Origin: Desulfovibrio oxyclinae DSM 11498
GTDB taxonomy: Bacteria; Desulfobacterota; Desulfovibrionia; Desulfovibrionales; Desulfovibrionaceae
Reading direction: 5' to 3'
Length of the DNA stretch: 64,000 nucleotides
Assembly: GCF_000375485.1 (NCBI RefSeq)
Contig: NZ_AQXE01000004.1
Location: 40,124-104,123 of the forward strand
Position numbers and translations under genes: made by a program. Below, in pieces: positions 35,577 to 43,636 of the stretch. The first letter of the stretch is position 1; every line of letters starts with the position of its first letter. The notes beneath the pieces were generated by a model, which did not search any database, was not told the origin of the DNA, and saw nothing but the letters and a program-made list of their open reading frames with translations.

Positions 35577-36608
35577 TCAAGTCAGGGCTTCAGGGCCGTA
35601 GAGCATCTCCATGAACCGGTCCAGATTGTCGCGCGGGCCGATGGCAATGAGCGTATCCCCGGCATTGATAGGCTCAAGCGAAGACGGATTGTACACCCGC
35701 GAGCCGTTGCGGCGCTGAATGGCGACGATGATCAGGTCGAAGTCATTGCGGATGCGGGAATCCATGAGCGTGCGGTTCACGAAAGGCGCGTCATCAGGCA
35801 CCTTGAGCTCCTCCAGCTGCAACGGCAGCCCACCCTCGGTGCTGATGGCCGTATCAAGAAAATCCGTTATCGTGGGCCGAAGAATATTCTGAATGATACG
35901 CACCGCCGCACTGGCATACGGGGAGACTACGTGGTTGGCCCCGGCATGGTAGAGTTTCTTTTCCACACCCTTGGTGTTTGCCCGCGCACTGATGAAAATG
36001 TCCGGATTGAGCGCCCGTGCCGTGACCACGATAAAGACATTATCCGCATCACGGTTAACCAGTGAAATGACCGCCTTGGCACGTTCGACTCCAGCCTCGA
36101 CAAGCGCTTCCTCGTCCGTCGCATCCTGATCGAGATACGTGATGCCCGCCTCTCGGCAACGCATCAAAGCCTGCTCCTCCCGCTCCAGAACCACTAATTC
36201 CTTGCCGCTTTGCTGCAACTCGGCGGCAACAATCTGGCCCATCTGACCATGACCGCAGATGATGTAATGATCTGAAAATTTCTGAAGCTTTTTCTGCACC
36301 TTGCGCCTCCGATACAATTCCAGCCCGTTGGCATCCAGAAAGATGTTGCCGATAAACGCCGCCGTGGTAGCCACCAGCCCGAACCCGAAAAAAATGAGGA
36401 TCAGCGCAAAAACGCGACCCTCGTCATGCAAATCGAACGGAGCAACCGTCGTCAATGTCCCAATGGTGAGATACATCGCCTCAATGACGGAAATCTTCTC
36501 CAGAAACATGAACCCGACAATGCCGAACACAAAAAGCAGCAGCAAAGAAAACAAAAGAATCTTCGCATACCGTATCTTTCTGGAAATAGAGCTCAAATCC
36601 ATGCGCAA
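35577..36608 (-). CDS. Potassium channel/RCK protein with altered selectivity filter
   Basis: A 343-residue protein in MthK/Kch layout: two transmembrane helices (residues 17-36 and about 68-90) with a re-entrant pore between, then an RCK-N domain (IICGHGQMGQIVAAELQQSG, about 112-131) and an RCK-C domain (about 260-340). The pore reads TLTTVAPFD at 51-59, where K+ channels have TTVGYGD, so the Gly-Tyr-Gly carbonyl filter is lost. It may conduct another ion or be a sensor. Convergent to the GNAT gene with a 63-bp gap. The ATG at 36608 has no strong ribosome binding site. Confidence 0.82.
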   Translation of the reverse strand: MRMDLSSISRKIRYAKILLFSLLLLFVFGIVGFMFLEKISVIEAMYLTIGTLTTVAPFDLHDEGRVFALILIFFGFGLVATTAAFIGNIFLDANGLELYRRRKVQKKLQKFSDHYIICGHGQMGQIVAAELQQSGKELVVLEREEQALMRCREAGITYLDQDATDEEALVEAGVERAKAVISLVNRDADNVFIVVTARALNPDIFISARANTKGVEKKLYHAGANHVVSPYASAAVRIIQNILRPTITDFLDTAISTEGGLPLQLEELKVPDDAPFVNRTLMDSRIRNDFDLIIVAIQRRNGSRVYNPSSLEPINAGDTLIAIGPRDNLDRFMEMLYGPEALT

Positions 36609-36842
36609 CCACTATTGGTTGAACTGTCCGACTGTCAAGGCAAGCATTCAGCACGAGTTCATGGCGAGGTGCCTCCGGCGACTTAAGACCCTTTTGTGGG
36701 ACAAACCCAGCAGCACTATGCGTAACCACCTGAAGTCATGTCACGCTATGCACACGATGCTCAACCACAGCGGAATCAAGGAAAGTCATTTATTTAGGGG
36801 TTTTACTGTGAGTTATGAACTGTGATACCATGTAAATGACAT
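36609..36842. other. AT-richer spacer with a repeat fragment
   Basis: A 234-bp spacer between the RCK channel gene and repeat copy B. A short match to the far end of the dispersed repeat (GCCTCCGGCGACTTAAGACC at 36671-36690) lies in the middle, as if a truncated extra copy were present. The channel promoter should read leftwards from here. No gene is visible. Confidence 0.5.
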
Positions 36843-37242
36843 TCAAGGGGGCGAGGACCTAGGCTGGACCTTTTTGGAAAAAAGGGTCTTGAGAATCTCC
36901 AAAAACCTTTGTGTTGCCAAGCCGCACCCGGCTTTCCGAAAGCCGAAGTTCGCTGGCGGCTGATGGCGGTTGTTGAGTTGACAGGGGAGTAACAATGTTG
37001 GGGGATTTCTGGTGATAAACCTATGAGTTGAGGAAGTTTTCCTTAACAAACTCCTGCTACAGAAGCTCGTCAGCCAAGACGCACAGAATCCAATTCCCCG
37101 TCAGCGGGGTTGCAGCTTGGACGCGGATTGTGCGATCGCATGGACCCGACAGCTGCAACCCCGCTGACAACCCAGGGATTCCAAAGGGGGCCCGCCCCTT
37201 TGGTCCCCCTGAAAGGGTCCGCCTGAAGGGCCCGCCGGAGGC
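36843..37242 (-). repeat. Dispersed intergenic repeat, copy B, inverted relative to copy A
   Basis: A roughly 400-bp copy of the repeat at 28155-28569, in the opposite orientation. 37150-37242 is identical to 28155-28247 on the other strand. The 18-bp palindrome arms are at 37100-37117 and 37151-37168 with a 33-nt loop, the same geometry as copy A. Middle section 36990-37060 has diverged, and the far end is eroded (no perfect terminal GCCGCCGGAGGC). It abuts the purE terminator. No coding frame. Confidence 0.8.
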
Positions 37243-37244
37243 AC

Positions 37245-37279
37245 AAAAAAGGCCACCGGATCAATCCGGCGGCCTTTTT
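37245..37279. terminator. Rho-independent terminator downstream of purE
   Basis: A 10-bp stem (GGCCACCGGA with TCCGGCGGCC, one mismatch) and a short loop, flanked by A6 and T5. It stands 21 bp after the purE stop on the minus strand. Confidence 0.85.
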
Positions 37280-37299
37280 GTTGTTCTTAGCGGGATGCC

Positions 37300-37782
37300 T
37301 TACAGTGAGGCGGCGGCTTTTTCGACGGATTCCTTGAAGCCGTCGCGTGCGGCCTTGATTTTTTCGGCCACTTCGGTGTCGTGCAGGGCGATGATCTGTG
37401 CGGCGAGCCATGCGGCGTTTTTGGCGCCGACCTTGTCGAGGGCGAGGGTGCCGACGGGGAAGCCCGGGGGCATCTGGACGGTGGCGAGCAGGGCGTCCAT
37501 GCCGCCGAGGGGCGATGCGGTAAGGGGCACGCCGAGCACGGGCTTGGTGGTTTTGGCGGCCACGGCACCGGCGAGGTGTGCGGCGAGTCCTGCTGCGCAG
37601 ATGAAGACCTGCACGCCGTCGTCTTCGAGTTCGGACACGAGCTTGGCGGTGCGTTCCGGGGTGCGGTGTGCGCTGCTGACGGTAAAGACGTGTTCGACTC
37701 CGAGTTCCTTGAGCAGGTCGGAGCAGGGGCGCATTTTTTCCTCGTCGGAAATGGAACCCATGAAAATGGCTACCTTGGTCAT
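37300..37782 (-). CDS. purE: N5-carboxyaminoimidazole ribonucleotide mutase PurE
   Basis: A 160-residue purine biosynthesis enzyme. VAIFMGSISDEEKM is the phosphate loop, SSAHRTPER holds the conserved His, and AAGLAAHLAGAVAAKTTKPVLGVP is the central block of PurE. The start at 37782 has AAGGAGAG at the right distance; a GTG at 37788 is also in frame. purD lies just upstream, with 12 bp between. No purK is adjacent. Confidence 0.93.
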   Translation of the reverse strand: MTKVAIFMGSISDEEKMRPCSDLLKELGVEHVFTVSSAHRTPERTAKLVSELEDDGVQVFICAAGLAAHLAGAVAAKTTKPVLGVPLTASPLGGMDALLATVQMPPGFPVGTLALDKVGAKNAAWLAAQIIALHDTEVAEKIKAARDGFKESVEKAAASL

Positions 37783-37794
37783 GATCACTCTCCT

Positions 37795-39072
37795 TTATGC
37801 TTGGCGCTTGAGGCCTTTGTCGCCGATGTCTCGACGGTAGTAGCTTTTGTCGAAGGAAATCTTTTCGACAGCTTCGTAGGCTCGTTTCTTGGCGTCAGCG
37901 AGGTCGGAGCCGAGGGCGGTTACACCGAGGATGCGTCCTCCGCTGCTGAGTATCTTGCCATCTTCGAGTTTGGTGCCTGCGTGGAAGACCTTGACGTTTT
38001 CGAGCTTGTCGGCCTCGTCGATGCCCTTGATCTCCATTCCCTTGGGATAGTCGCCGGGGTAGCCGTCGGCGGCCATGACGACGCAGATGGCGGTTTCGGG
38101 GCGCACTTTGACGTCGATTTCGTCAAGGCGGCCTTCGATGCAGGCCATCATGATGTCCACGATGTCGGTGTCGAGCCTCATGAGCAGGGGCTGGCACTCG
38201 GGGTCGCCGAAGCGGACGTTGTATTCAAGCACGTTGGGGGTGTCGCCGTCGAACATGAGTCCGGCGTAGAGCACGCCCTTGAAGGGCTGGCCCTTGGCGG
38301 CGAGGTGCTGGAGGATGGGCCGGATGACGGCCTCGGCGGTCTCTTCGTATTTTTCCTCGGGCAGGATGGGGGCGGGGCTGTAGGCGCCCATGCCGCCGGT
38401 GTTGGGGCCGGTATCGCCTTCGAAGACGGCCTTGTGGTCCTGACTGGAGGGCAACAGGGCGTAGTGTTCGCCGTCGCAGAAGGCGAGGAAGCTGGCCTCT
38501 TCGCCCTTGAGGGTCTCTTCGACGACGACTCGGTCGCCTGCGGAGGAGAAGCTCTTGCGGACCATCATGTCTTCGAGCGCTTCGATGGCTTCTTCTTCGG
38601 AGGTGGCCACCACGACGCCTTTGCCCGCGGCGAGGCCGTCGGCTTTGACCACGAGGGGCGCGCCTTTTTCGCGTACGAAGTTCTTGGCGTTCACGAATTC
38701 GTCGAAGACGCGAAAGGGTGCGGTGGGCACGCCGGATTCGTGCATGACGTTCTTGGAAAAGGCTTTGGAGCCTTCGAGATTGGCTGCGTAGGCGTTGGGG
38801 CCGAAGCAGGGAATGCCTTCCTTGTGCAGGGCGTTTTCAAGGCCTAGAACAAGGGGCAGCTCGGGTCCGGCCACGACCAGATCGACCTTGCGATCCTTGG
38901 CGAGCCGAACCAGTGCGGGGATATCGTCATCCGGAACCGGGACGTTTTCCCCGGTCTGGGCCGTGCCGCCGTTGCCCGGCGCACAGATGATTTCGTCAAC
39001 CTTGGGGCTTTGGGCGAGCTTCCAGCACAGGGCGTGTTCACGCCCGCCGGAACCGACAACCAGAACTTTCAT
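37795..39072 (-). CDS. purD: Phosphoribosylamine-glycine ligase PurD
   Basis: A 425-residue ATP-grasp enzyme catalysing the second step of purine synthesis. The N-terminus VLVVGSGGREHALCWKLAQS, KADGLAAGKGVVVATS, GGMGAYSPAPILP and EYNVRFGDPECQPLLMRL are typical. Length matches E. coli PurD (429). First gene of a purD-purE operon; a LysR-type gene lies 60 bp further upstream on the same strand. Confidence 0.96.
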   Translation of the reverse strand: MKVLVVGSGGREHALCWKLAQSPKVDEIICAPGNGGTAQTGENVPVPDDDIPALVRLAKDRKVDLVVAGPELPLVLGLENALHKEGIPCFGPNAYAANLEGSKAFSKNVMHESGVPTAPFRVFDEFVNAKNFVREKGAPLVVKADGLAAGKGVVVATSEEEAIEALEDMMVRKSFSSAGDRVVVEETLKGEEASFLAFCDGEHYALLPSSQDHKAVFEGDTGPNTGGMGAYSPAPILPEEKYEETAEAVIRPILQHLAAKGQPFKGVLYAGLMFDGDTPNVLEYNVRFGDPECQPLLMRLDTDIVDIMMACIEGRLDEIDVKVRPETAICVVMAADGYPGDYPKGMEIKGIDEADKLENVKVFHAGTKLEDGKILSSGGRILGVTALGSDLADAKKRAYEAVEKISFDKSYYRRDIGDKGLKRQA

Positions 39073-39132
39073 GGAACGCTCCCTGTTTGGGTGTTGGGAT
39101 GTGACGTGGTTTAGGGGAAAACGCCGATTTTT

Positions 39133-40038
39133 TCAAGACGTGAACGACTGTTTGAACTCCGGATTCCAGACGCGTTCCACGGCTTCGATCACGACGCGCA
39201 GCACCGGGTCTTCGTCCCTGCGGCGTCCGTAGGCGAGGCTCAGGGGAATCTCCAGTCCTTCCACCTCGTGACAGTAGATGCGACTGCCGATGCGTCCGGC
39301 GGCCTCGGCTTCATCGCGGCGCAGCACGCCCACGCCGCGTCCTGCCGCCACGAGTACCTTGGTGACCTCGTCGCCGTCCACCTGCACGGTGGTCTCGGCC
39401 TTGAGCCCCCTCGCGGCGAGGATGCGGTCCAGCAGGCTTTGACAGGGGCAGTCCTTGGCGGTCTGGATCCACGGCAGGGCGGCGAGGTCGCTCAGGTCGC
39501 CGTCGCGCACTTCCTGCGCCCACTCCTCGGAGCATGCTGCGTAGTAAACCGTTTGCTCCAGATGGCGGCTGTCGAGGTCCTTGGAGGAAAAGGAGCCGAA
39601 CACGAAGCCCGCGTCGAGCCTGCCTTGTCGCAGCGAATCAAGGATCTGTCCGCTGGAGCTCTGGAAAAATTGCAGGGTGATGCGCGGATGCCGCTCTCCG
39701 AGGTCGCCCAGCAGCTGGACGATGCGCAGGTATTCGGCGTCGGTGTTCAGGCCGATCCGCACGTCACCGACAAGCTCGTCGCTGAGCAGGCGCGCTTCGT
39801 TCCCGAAGGATTCTGCCGCGGCCAGCACTTCGCGAGCCTTGGGAAGCAGGCGTCTTCCGGCGTGGGTCAGTTCCATGCCTTTGGGCGTGCGCACGAACAG
39901 GCGTGTCTCAAACTCCCGTTCCAGCGCCCGGATGTGGTTGCTGAGGCTTGGCTGACTTGCGTGCATTTTTTCGGCCGCGCGCGTCAAATGTCGCTCTTCG
40001 GCAACAGTTACGAGCGTTTTCAGTTGATACAGTTCCAT
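39133..40038 (-). CDS. LysR-family transcriptional regulator
   Basis: A 301-residue regulator. The winged helix-turn-helix is at residues 1-60 (LKTLVTVAEERHLTRAAEKM, ASQPSLSNHIRALEREFETR) and the effector-binding domain runs from about 88 to 290. No divergently transcribed enzyme lies next to it: upstream is a phage remnant with a terminator, downstream is purD. The target and inducer cannot be deduced. The region just upstream of its start is AT-rich, as expected for a promoter. Confidence 0.92.
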   Translation of the reverse strand: MELYQLKTLVTVAEERHLTRAAEKMHASQPSLSNHIRALEREFETRLFVRTPKGMELTHAGRRLLPKAREVLAAAESFGNEARLLSDELVGDVRIGLNTDAEYLRIVQLLGDLGERHPRITLQFFQSSSGQILDSLRQGRLDAGFVFGSFSSKDLDSRHLEQTVYYAACSEEWAQEVRDGDLSDLAALPWIQTAKDCPCQSLLDRILAARGLKAETTVQVDGDEVTKVLVAAGRGVGVLRRDEAEAAGRIGSRIYCHEVEGLEIPLSLAYGRRRDEDPVLRVVIEAVERVWNPEFKQSFTS

Positions 40039-40217
40039 TCCGGCTCCAAAAGGCGATAAAAAATCTCGAACGACATCATAAAACTTAATTATTGGATTGG
40101 ATGAGGTAAAGCAACTAGATTCCCCGCAGACCGCATTTCAGGCAGGCAGGGCCGATGACCGCATCACCTGTGGACCCGGTCGGCGAGACTCGCTGTAGAG
40201 CAGAAAAGCACCTGACC

Positions 40218-40319
40218 CTAGCGCCGACACCCCGCCAAGACTTCTCCTCCGAAGCAGGCGGACCCAGTGCCTCCAACCCTGCCGAACTGACCGTAACTGA
40301 CCATGGGAAGATTCGTCAT
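40218..40319 (-). pseudogene. Possible truncated phage gene start (33 codons)
   Basis: A minus-strand frame starts at the ATG at 40319, with AAGGAGAG directly upstream (spacing about 5), and encodes MTNLPMVSYGQFGRVGG and onward to a TAG at 40218. It lies just after the phage scaffold-like gene and its terminator. The strong ribosome binding site with such a short product suggests a gene cut off by deletion, perhaps the next head gene. Not recognised. Confidence 0.3.
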
Positions 40320-40348
40320 TTACTCTCCTTCCGACGGATTTTCCAAGT

Positions 40349-40376
40349 AAAAACCCCGGCTTGTGCCGGGGTTTTT
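40349..40376. terminator. Bidirectional rho-independent terminator
   Basis: A 7-bp G+C-rich stem (ACCCCGGC with GCCGGGGT) around TTGT, flanked by A5 and T5. It is 26 bp after the stop of the scaffold-like phage gene on the minus strand. Confidence 0.9.
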
Positions 40377-40402
40377 CTTTTGTCCTTCGTCTAAATCGAC
40401 TG

Positions 40403-41224
40403 TTAGCGCGTCCCGGCCTGTGCGGGGTAGAGCGAGCGGAACCCGTCCTCGATGCGCTTGACGAATTCCGGATCGCGACGGGTGGGATCGGCATAACGCG
40501 GGTCACGCATCATCTCCCTGAGCTTCTGGGGACTGACCTCGCCGTCCTCCATGCCTTTGCGTCCCTTGAAGCGTCCTTCAAGCACCAGCGGGGCCATGCG
40601 CGCAAAAGCGCTGATCACGGCGGCACGGTTTCCGGCCCGGGTGGATTCCAGCGCGTCCAGCAGCTCCTCGCCGCCAACGGCCAGCGCGGTCTGGCGGGCC
40701 TGTTCCAGTACCTTGGGCATGTCGCCGCGATGTGCGTTGCGCAGGGTTTCCATTTCCTGCCGGGAGCGCCGTTCCTCTTCCATGCCGTCCTCATGCATGG
40801 TGTCCAGCACACGGGGGATGAACCACTCGAAGAGTCCGGACGCCTGCGTTTCGTTGAGGCCGAGCTGGTGGGAGCGGGCGAGGAATTCCTCCATGAGGTC
40901 TTCACGGATCTCCACGCCGTCGGGCAGGTCGAAATCCGGCAGGCGATAGGCGGCCGGAGACTCGGGACGGCCAAGGGCGCTCCAGACTTCCTCCCAGCCC
41001 TGCCCGTCGTCTTCCGAGGGCAGAGGCATGTATCCTTCGGGGCGTCTGCCGAGCATGCGCTGGGCGTGGACGAGTGCTTTCACGGCCTCGTCCTTGGTGG
41101 CGTATTTGGCAAGCGCCGGATGCTCGCGCAGGGGAATCTCCTGTTCGCCCTGCTCGGTGCGCACGCGCACGGTCCAGTCTTCGGGCAGGCTCTGACGCCA
41201 GTCGTTGATCTGTTGTTCGTTCAT
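40403..41224 (-). CDS. Phage scaffold/capsid-assembly-like protein
   Basis: A 273-residue acidic, helix-rich protein without signal peptide. An N-terminal part (ALAKYATKDEAVKALVHAQR) and the block YMPLPSEDDGQGWEEVWSALG, then PAAYRLPDFDLPDGV, recall the scaffold or head-assembly proteins of T7-like podoviruses. It follows the portal and Bbp19-like genes in the order usual for such phages, and the ATG overlaps the Bbp19 stop. Specific role is inferred from position. Confidence 0.6.
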   Translation of the reverse strand: MNEQQINDWRQSLPEDWTVRVRTEQGEQEIPLREHPALAKYATKDEAVKALVHAQRMLGRRPEGYMPLPSEDDGQGWEEVWSALGRPESPAAYRLPDFDLPDGVEIREDLMEEFLARSHQLGLNETQASGLFEWFIPRVLDTMHEDGMEEERRSRQEMETLRNAHRGDMPKVLEQARQTALAVGGEELLDALESTRAGNRAAVISAFARMAPLVLEGRFKGRKGMEDGEVSPQKLREMMRDPRYADPTRRDPEFVKRIEDGFRSLYPAQAGTR

Positions 41225-41454
41225 CGGGGGTCTCCATTCTGCGGGTTGAAGTTGTCGGGGTCGAGCATGTGGCGAACGTGCAGGCTCATGCTGCGTCTGC
41301 CCTCGTTGAAGGCCATGCGGCCTGGATCGTGGTTGAAGCTGCTGCCGTGTACGAAGGAGCGCGCTTCGAGATCCGCCAGCACTCTGCGTCCATCGGGCGT
41401 TTCAAAGATGCGGCGGTAGCTCTTGTGCAGTTCCAGCGGATCATCAGGCCGCAT
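41221..41454 (-). CDS. Bbp19-like small phage protein
   Basis: A 77-residue protein. The pattern LHKSYRRIFETPDGRRVLAD and FNEGRRSMSLHVRHML resembles Bbp19-type phage proteins that are encoded next to portal genes. GGAGGTGG is just before the ATG at 41454. It overlaps the portal 3' end by 11 bp and the scaffold-like start by 4 bp. Function unknown. Confidence 0.7.
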   Translation of the reverse strand: MRPDDPLELHKSYRRIFETPDGRRVLADLEARSFVHGSSFNHDPGRMAFNEGRRSMSLHVRHMLDPDNFNPQNGDPR

Positions 41455-43159
41455 CGCCACCTCCATTGCCGGGAGCGGGTCCGGCGGGAGAAGTCGCCCC
41501 CATGATGACGCTCATGGGATCGCCGCCCGAGGCTTTGATCAGCTCCGTGAGGGCGTTGGATTTGCTCATGTCCGCCTCGGAAAGCAGCTTGGCGATGCCC
41601 GCCATGCGTTCCACCGTCTGGGACCGCTGCGCCTGCCCGGCGGACTGCGCCCTGTCGTTTCGTTTCTCGGCCACGGCCTGTTCCGGGAGCAGGTAGTCCG
41701 CGGGCACGCCGAAGAGTTCAGCGGCGTGGCGGGCGACACGGTCAGGATCGAAGTTGTCCATGAGTCCGAAGGGATCGCCCTGACCCATGAGCGGGGCCAG
41801 ATACTGCATTGCCTGCTGCATTCCCTGCGCCTCGTAGCGTTTCTGAGCCATGTTCACGGGAGAGGCGTAGCGGACGGTGAAGTCTTCGGGTTCCATGCCG
41901 GAGGGCATGGGCGGCAGGGCACCGGTGCGGGACATGATGTTGAAGACGCGGCGCACCAGCGGCCCGAGCAGTTCGGTCTGGAGCCTGCCGAGCACCGGGC
42001 CGAGCACGCGCATCTTTTCGCTCTGTCGGATGACCGCCTCGGTGGCCGAGATGGCCGGACCGTCGGCCGGGGCCAGCTGGTCGCCGAGGAATATGCGGCG
42101 GATGGATTCGCGCCGCTGCTCCATCATGCCCTGCGTCGAGCGCAGATCGGCATGGACAGGCAACGCCTCCACGCGGTCGTTTGAGCCTGCGCGGTAGTAC
42201 GAAAGTCCGCCGGGGCCGGAGCGGATGGGACCGAGGAAGCCGTCGTCCGGCACCATCAGCGGCGGGTCGCTCATCTTCTCCGCCGCCATGAGCGCGGTCT
42301 TGGCCATGGCGTTGAGCACCCGGATGTCCGAAAGCGCGGTCAGTCCGGGGCCGCGCCCGTATGTTTCGCCGGACGTCTTGCACCAGCGCGGCACCATGTA
42401 GGGCATCTCCAGATAGCCCGACTCTTCCAGCAGGTGGCCGGAGCGGGCTTCGAGATACACACAGCACCACGGGAAGTTGATCACTCCGATGCCGAAGGGA
42501 TCCCTATCGTCGCGGGGGAAGACCGCGTGCAGTACCTCCACCGTTGATTCGGGTTGCTCGTCGGCCAGCCTGCGGGTCTCGTCGGAGCAGTCGTCGCCCC
42601 ACTCCTGCACGGCCTGCCGGGCGGTAAGCTCGTAGCGGCGGAAGACGGTATCCACCATGCCGCGCGCATCCTCGGCCACGCATATTTCACCGAGCGGGCG
42701 AGTGTTGAAGCGCACCACGCAGTCCGGGTCCGCTTCCACGTACATCACACCGGAGCCGAACAGGGCCACATCAAGATACAGCTCGTGCACGTGGGTCTGG
42801 AAGCCGGTGTTCTCACTGTTAAAGACGGCGGTCATGCGTTCCCGCACTTCGGTCAGGAAGGTGCGAACATCCTCGCGGTCGGCAGTTTCGCGATCCGCGG
42901 GGTGTATGTCGAACCACGGCACGGCCGGATTGGTGAGCAGGCCGCAGAGTGCGGACGAGAGCAGTTCCAGCGAATGGGACGGGGTGGAATCGAAGATGCG
43001 GTCTTCCCCCTTGACCGGAGCGTTCGCCTCGCCGAATCGATCCTTGCGCGGCAGCACGTAGGCGGCGAGTTCGCGCCACGTCGGAACCCAGCGTGCCCGC
43101 CGTTCCTCAAGCCTGCCGAACCGTTCTTTGACGGATTCGGCCAGTTCCTTGTTTTCCAT
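41444..43159 (-). CDS. Phage head-tail connector (portal) protein
   Basis: A 571-residue protein of the podovirus head-to-tail connector family. Segments RARWVPTWRELAAYVLPRKD near the N-terminus, VPRWCKTSGETYGRGPGLTALSDI in the middle (quoted in part) and RVFNIMSRTGALPPMP fit T7-like portals. The C-terminus is a Gly/Ala-rich disordered tail. Full length with no stop or frameshift, so it may be functional. It starts just after a 99-residue basic helical protein. No terminase or capsid is nearby. Confidence 0.85.
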   Translation of the reverse strand: MENKELAESVKERFGRLEERRARWVPTWRELAAYVLPRKDRFGEANAPVKGEDRIFDSTPSHSLELLSSALCGLLTNPAVPWFDIHPADRETADREDVRTFLTEVRERMTAVFNSENTGFQTHVHELYLDVALFGSGVMYVEADPDCVVRFNTRPLGEICVAEDARGMVDTVFRRYELTARQAVQEWGDDCSDETRRLADEQPESTVEVLHAVFPRDDRDPFGIGVINFPWCCVYLEARSGHLLEESGYLEMPYMVPRWCKTSGETYGRGPGLTALSDIRVLNAMAKTALMAAEKMSDPPLMVPDDGFLGPIRSGPGGLSYYRAGSNDRVEALPVHADLRSTQGMMEQRRESIRRIFLGDQLAPADGPAISATEAVIRQSEKMRVLGPVLGRLQTELLGPLVRRVFNIMSRTGALPPMPSGMEPEDFTVRYASPVNMAQKRYEAQGMQQAMQYLAPLMGQGDPFGLMDNFDPDRVARHAAELFGVPADYLLPEQAVAEKRNDRAQSAGQAQRSQTVERMAGIAKLLSEADMSKSNALTELIKASGGDPMSVIMGATSPAGPAPGNGGGDAA

Positions 43160-43160
43160 A

Positions 43161-43460
43161 TCAGCCTCCCAGCGTTTCCTTGAGCCGGGAGTCGTCGTCG
43201 GGGTCGCGCGTCATGCGCGCGAGGGCGGGCTGTCTGGCCTTGGAGGATTTCAGGCGCTTCTCTTCCAGAAGGGCCGCTTCGCGACGACGTTCGCGCTCCT
43301 TTCGCCGTTCGTCGGCCTCGGCCTGACGCTTTTCCTTTTCGCGCCGTTTGCGCTGTTTTTCCATGATGTCGGCCTGAGAGGACCGTGAGGAGCCTCCGCC
43401 TCCGGCGAACTGCGACGCCACCGTGAGGGCCGAGGATACAAGCGATGATGCACCACCCAT
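43161..43460 (-). CDS. Small basic helical protein of the phage module
   Basis: A 99-residue protein. A hydrophobic Gly/Ser opening (MGGASSLVSSALTVASQFAG) is followed by a Lys/Arg/Glu-rich single helix from residue 30 to 70 and a short tail. AAGGAGG is ideally placed before the ATG at 43460; a longer frame upstream is the shadow of hemW. First gene of the portal module, 1 bp before the portal start. No recognised family; a virion or assembly role is inferred from position. Confidence 0.65.
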   Translation of the reverse strand: MGGASSLVSSALTVASQFAGGGGSSRSSQADIMEKQRKRREKEKRQAEADERRKERERRREAALLEEKRLKSSKARQPALARMTRDPDDDSRLKETLGG

Positions 43461-43636
43461 GATCTGCCTCCTTTGCGGGTTGTGATTGCAAGAGGCGGTC
43501 AGTATAGCCCCGGTCCGCCACAGGAGGCGTTTCGGGGTGGAACACGGGTGTTTCGGGGGCAACATTCCCTGTTGACAGGGCGTGCGAAAGTATTCCGGCA
43601 CGGAACCGGAAAACAGGAGAGGAAGGGCTGGGCGAA

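Larger units (their letters stand above)
40039..40402. other. Intergenic region between LysR gene and phage module
   Basis: A 364-bp gap. It holds a strong bidirectional terminator (40349-40376), a 33-codon frame with an excellent ribosome binding site on the minus strand (40218-40319), and an AT-rich stretch at about 40060-40110 that probably carries the LysR promoter. The frame may be the cut-off start of a phage gene. Confidence 0.6.

Noticed and set aside
37381..38847. 488-codon + strand frame opposite purD-purE
   Set aside because: Shadow of two well-recognised purine genes; repetitive Val/Gly/Phe/His mix without motifs.
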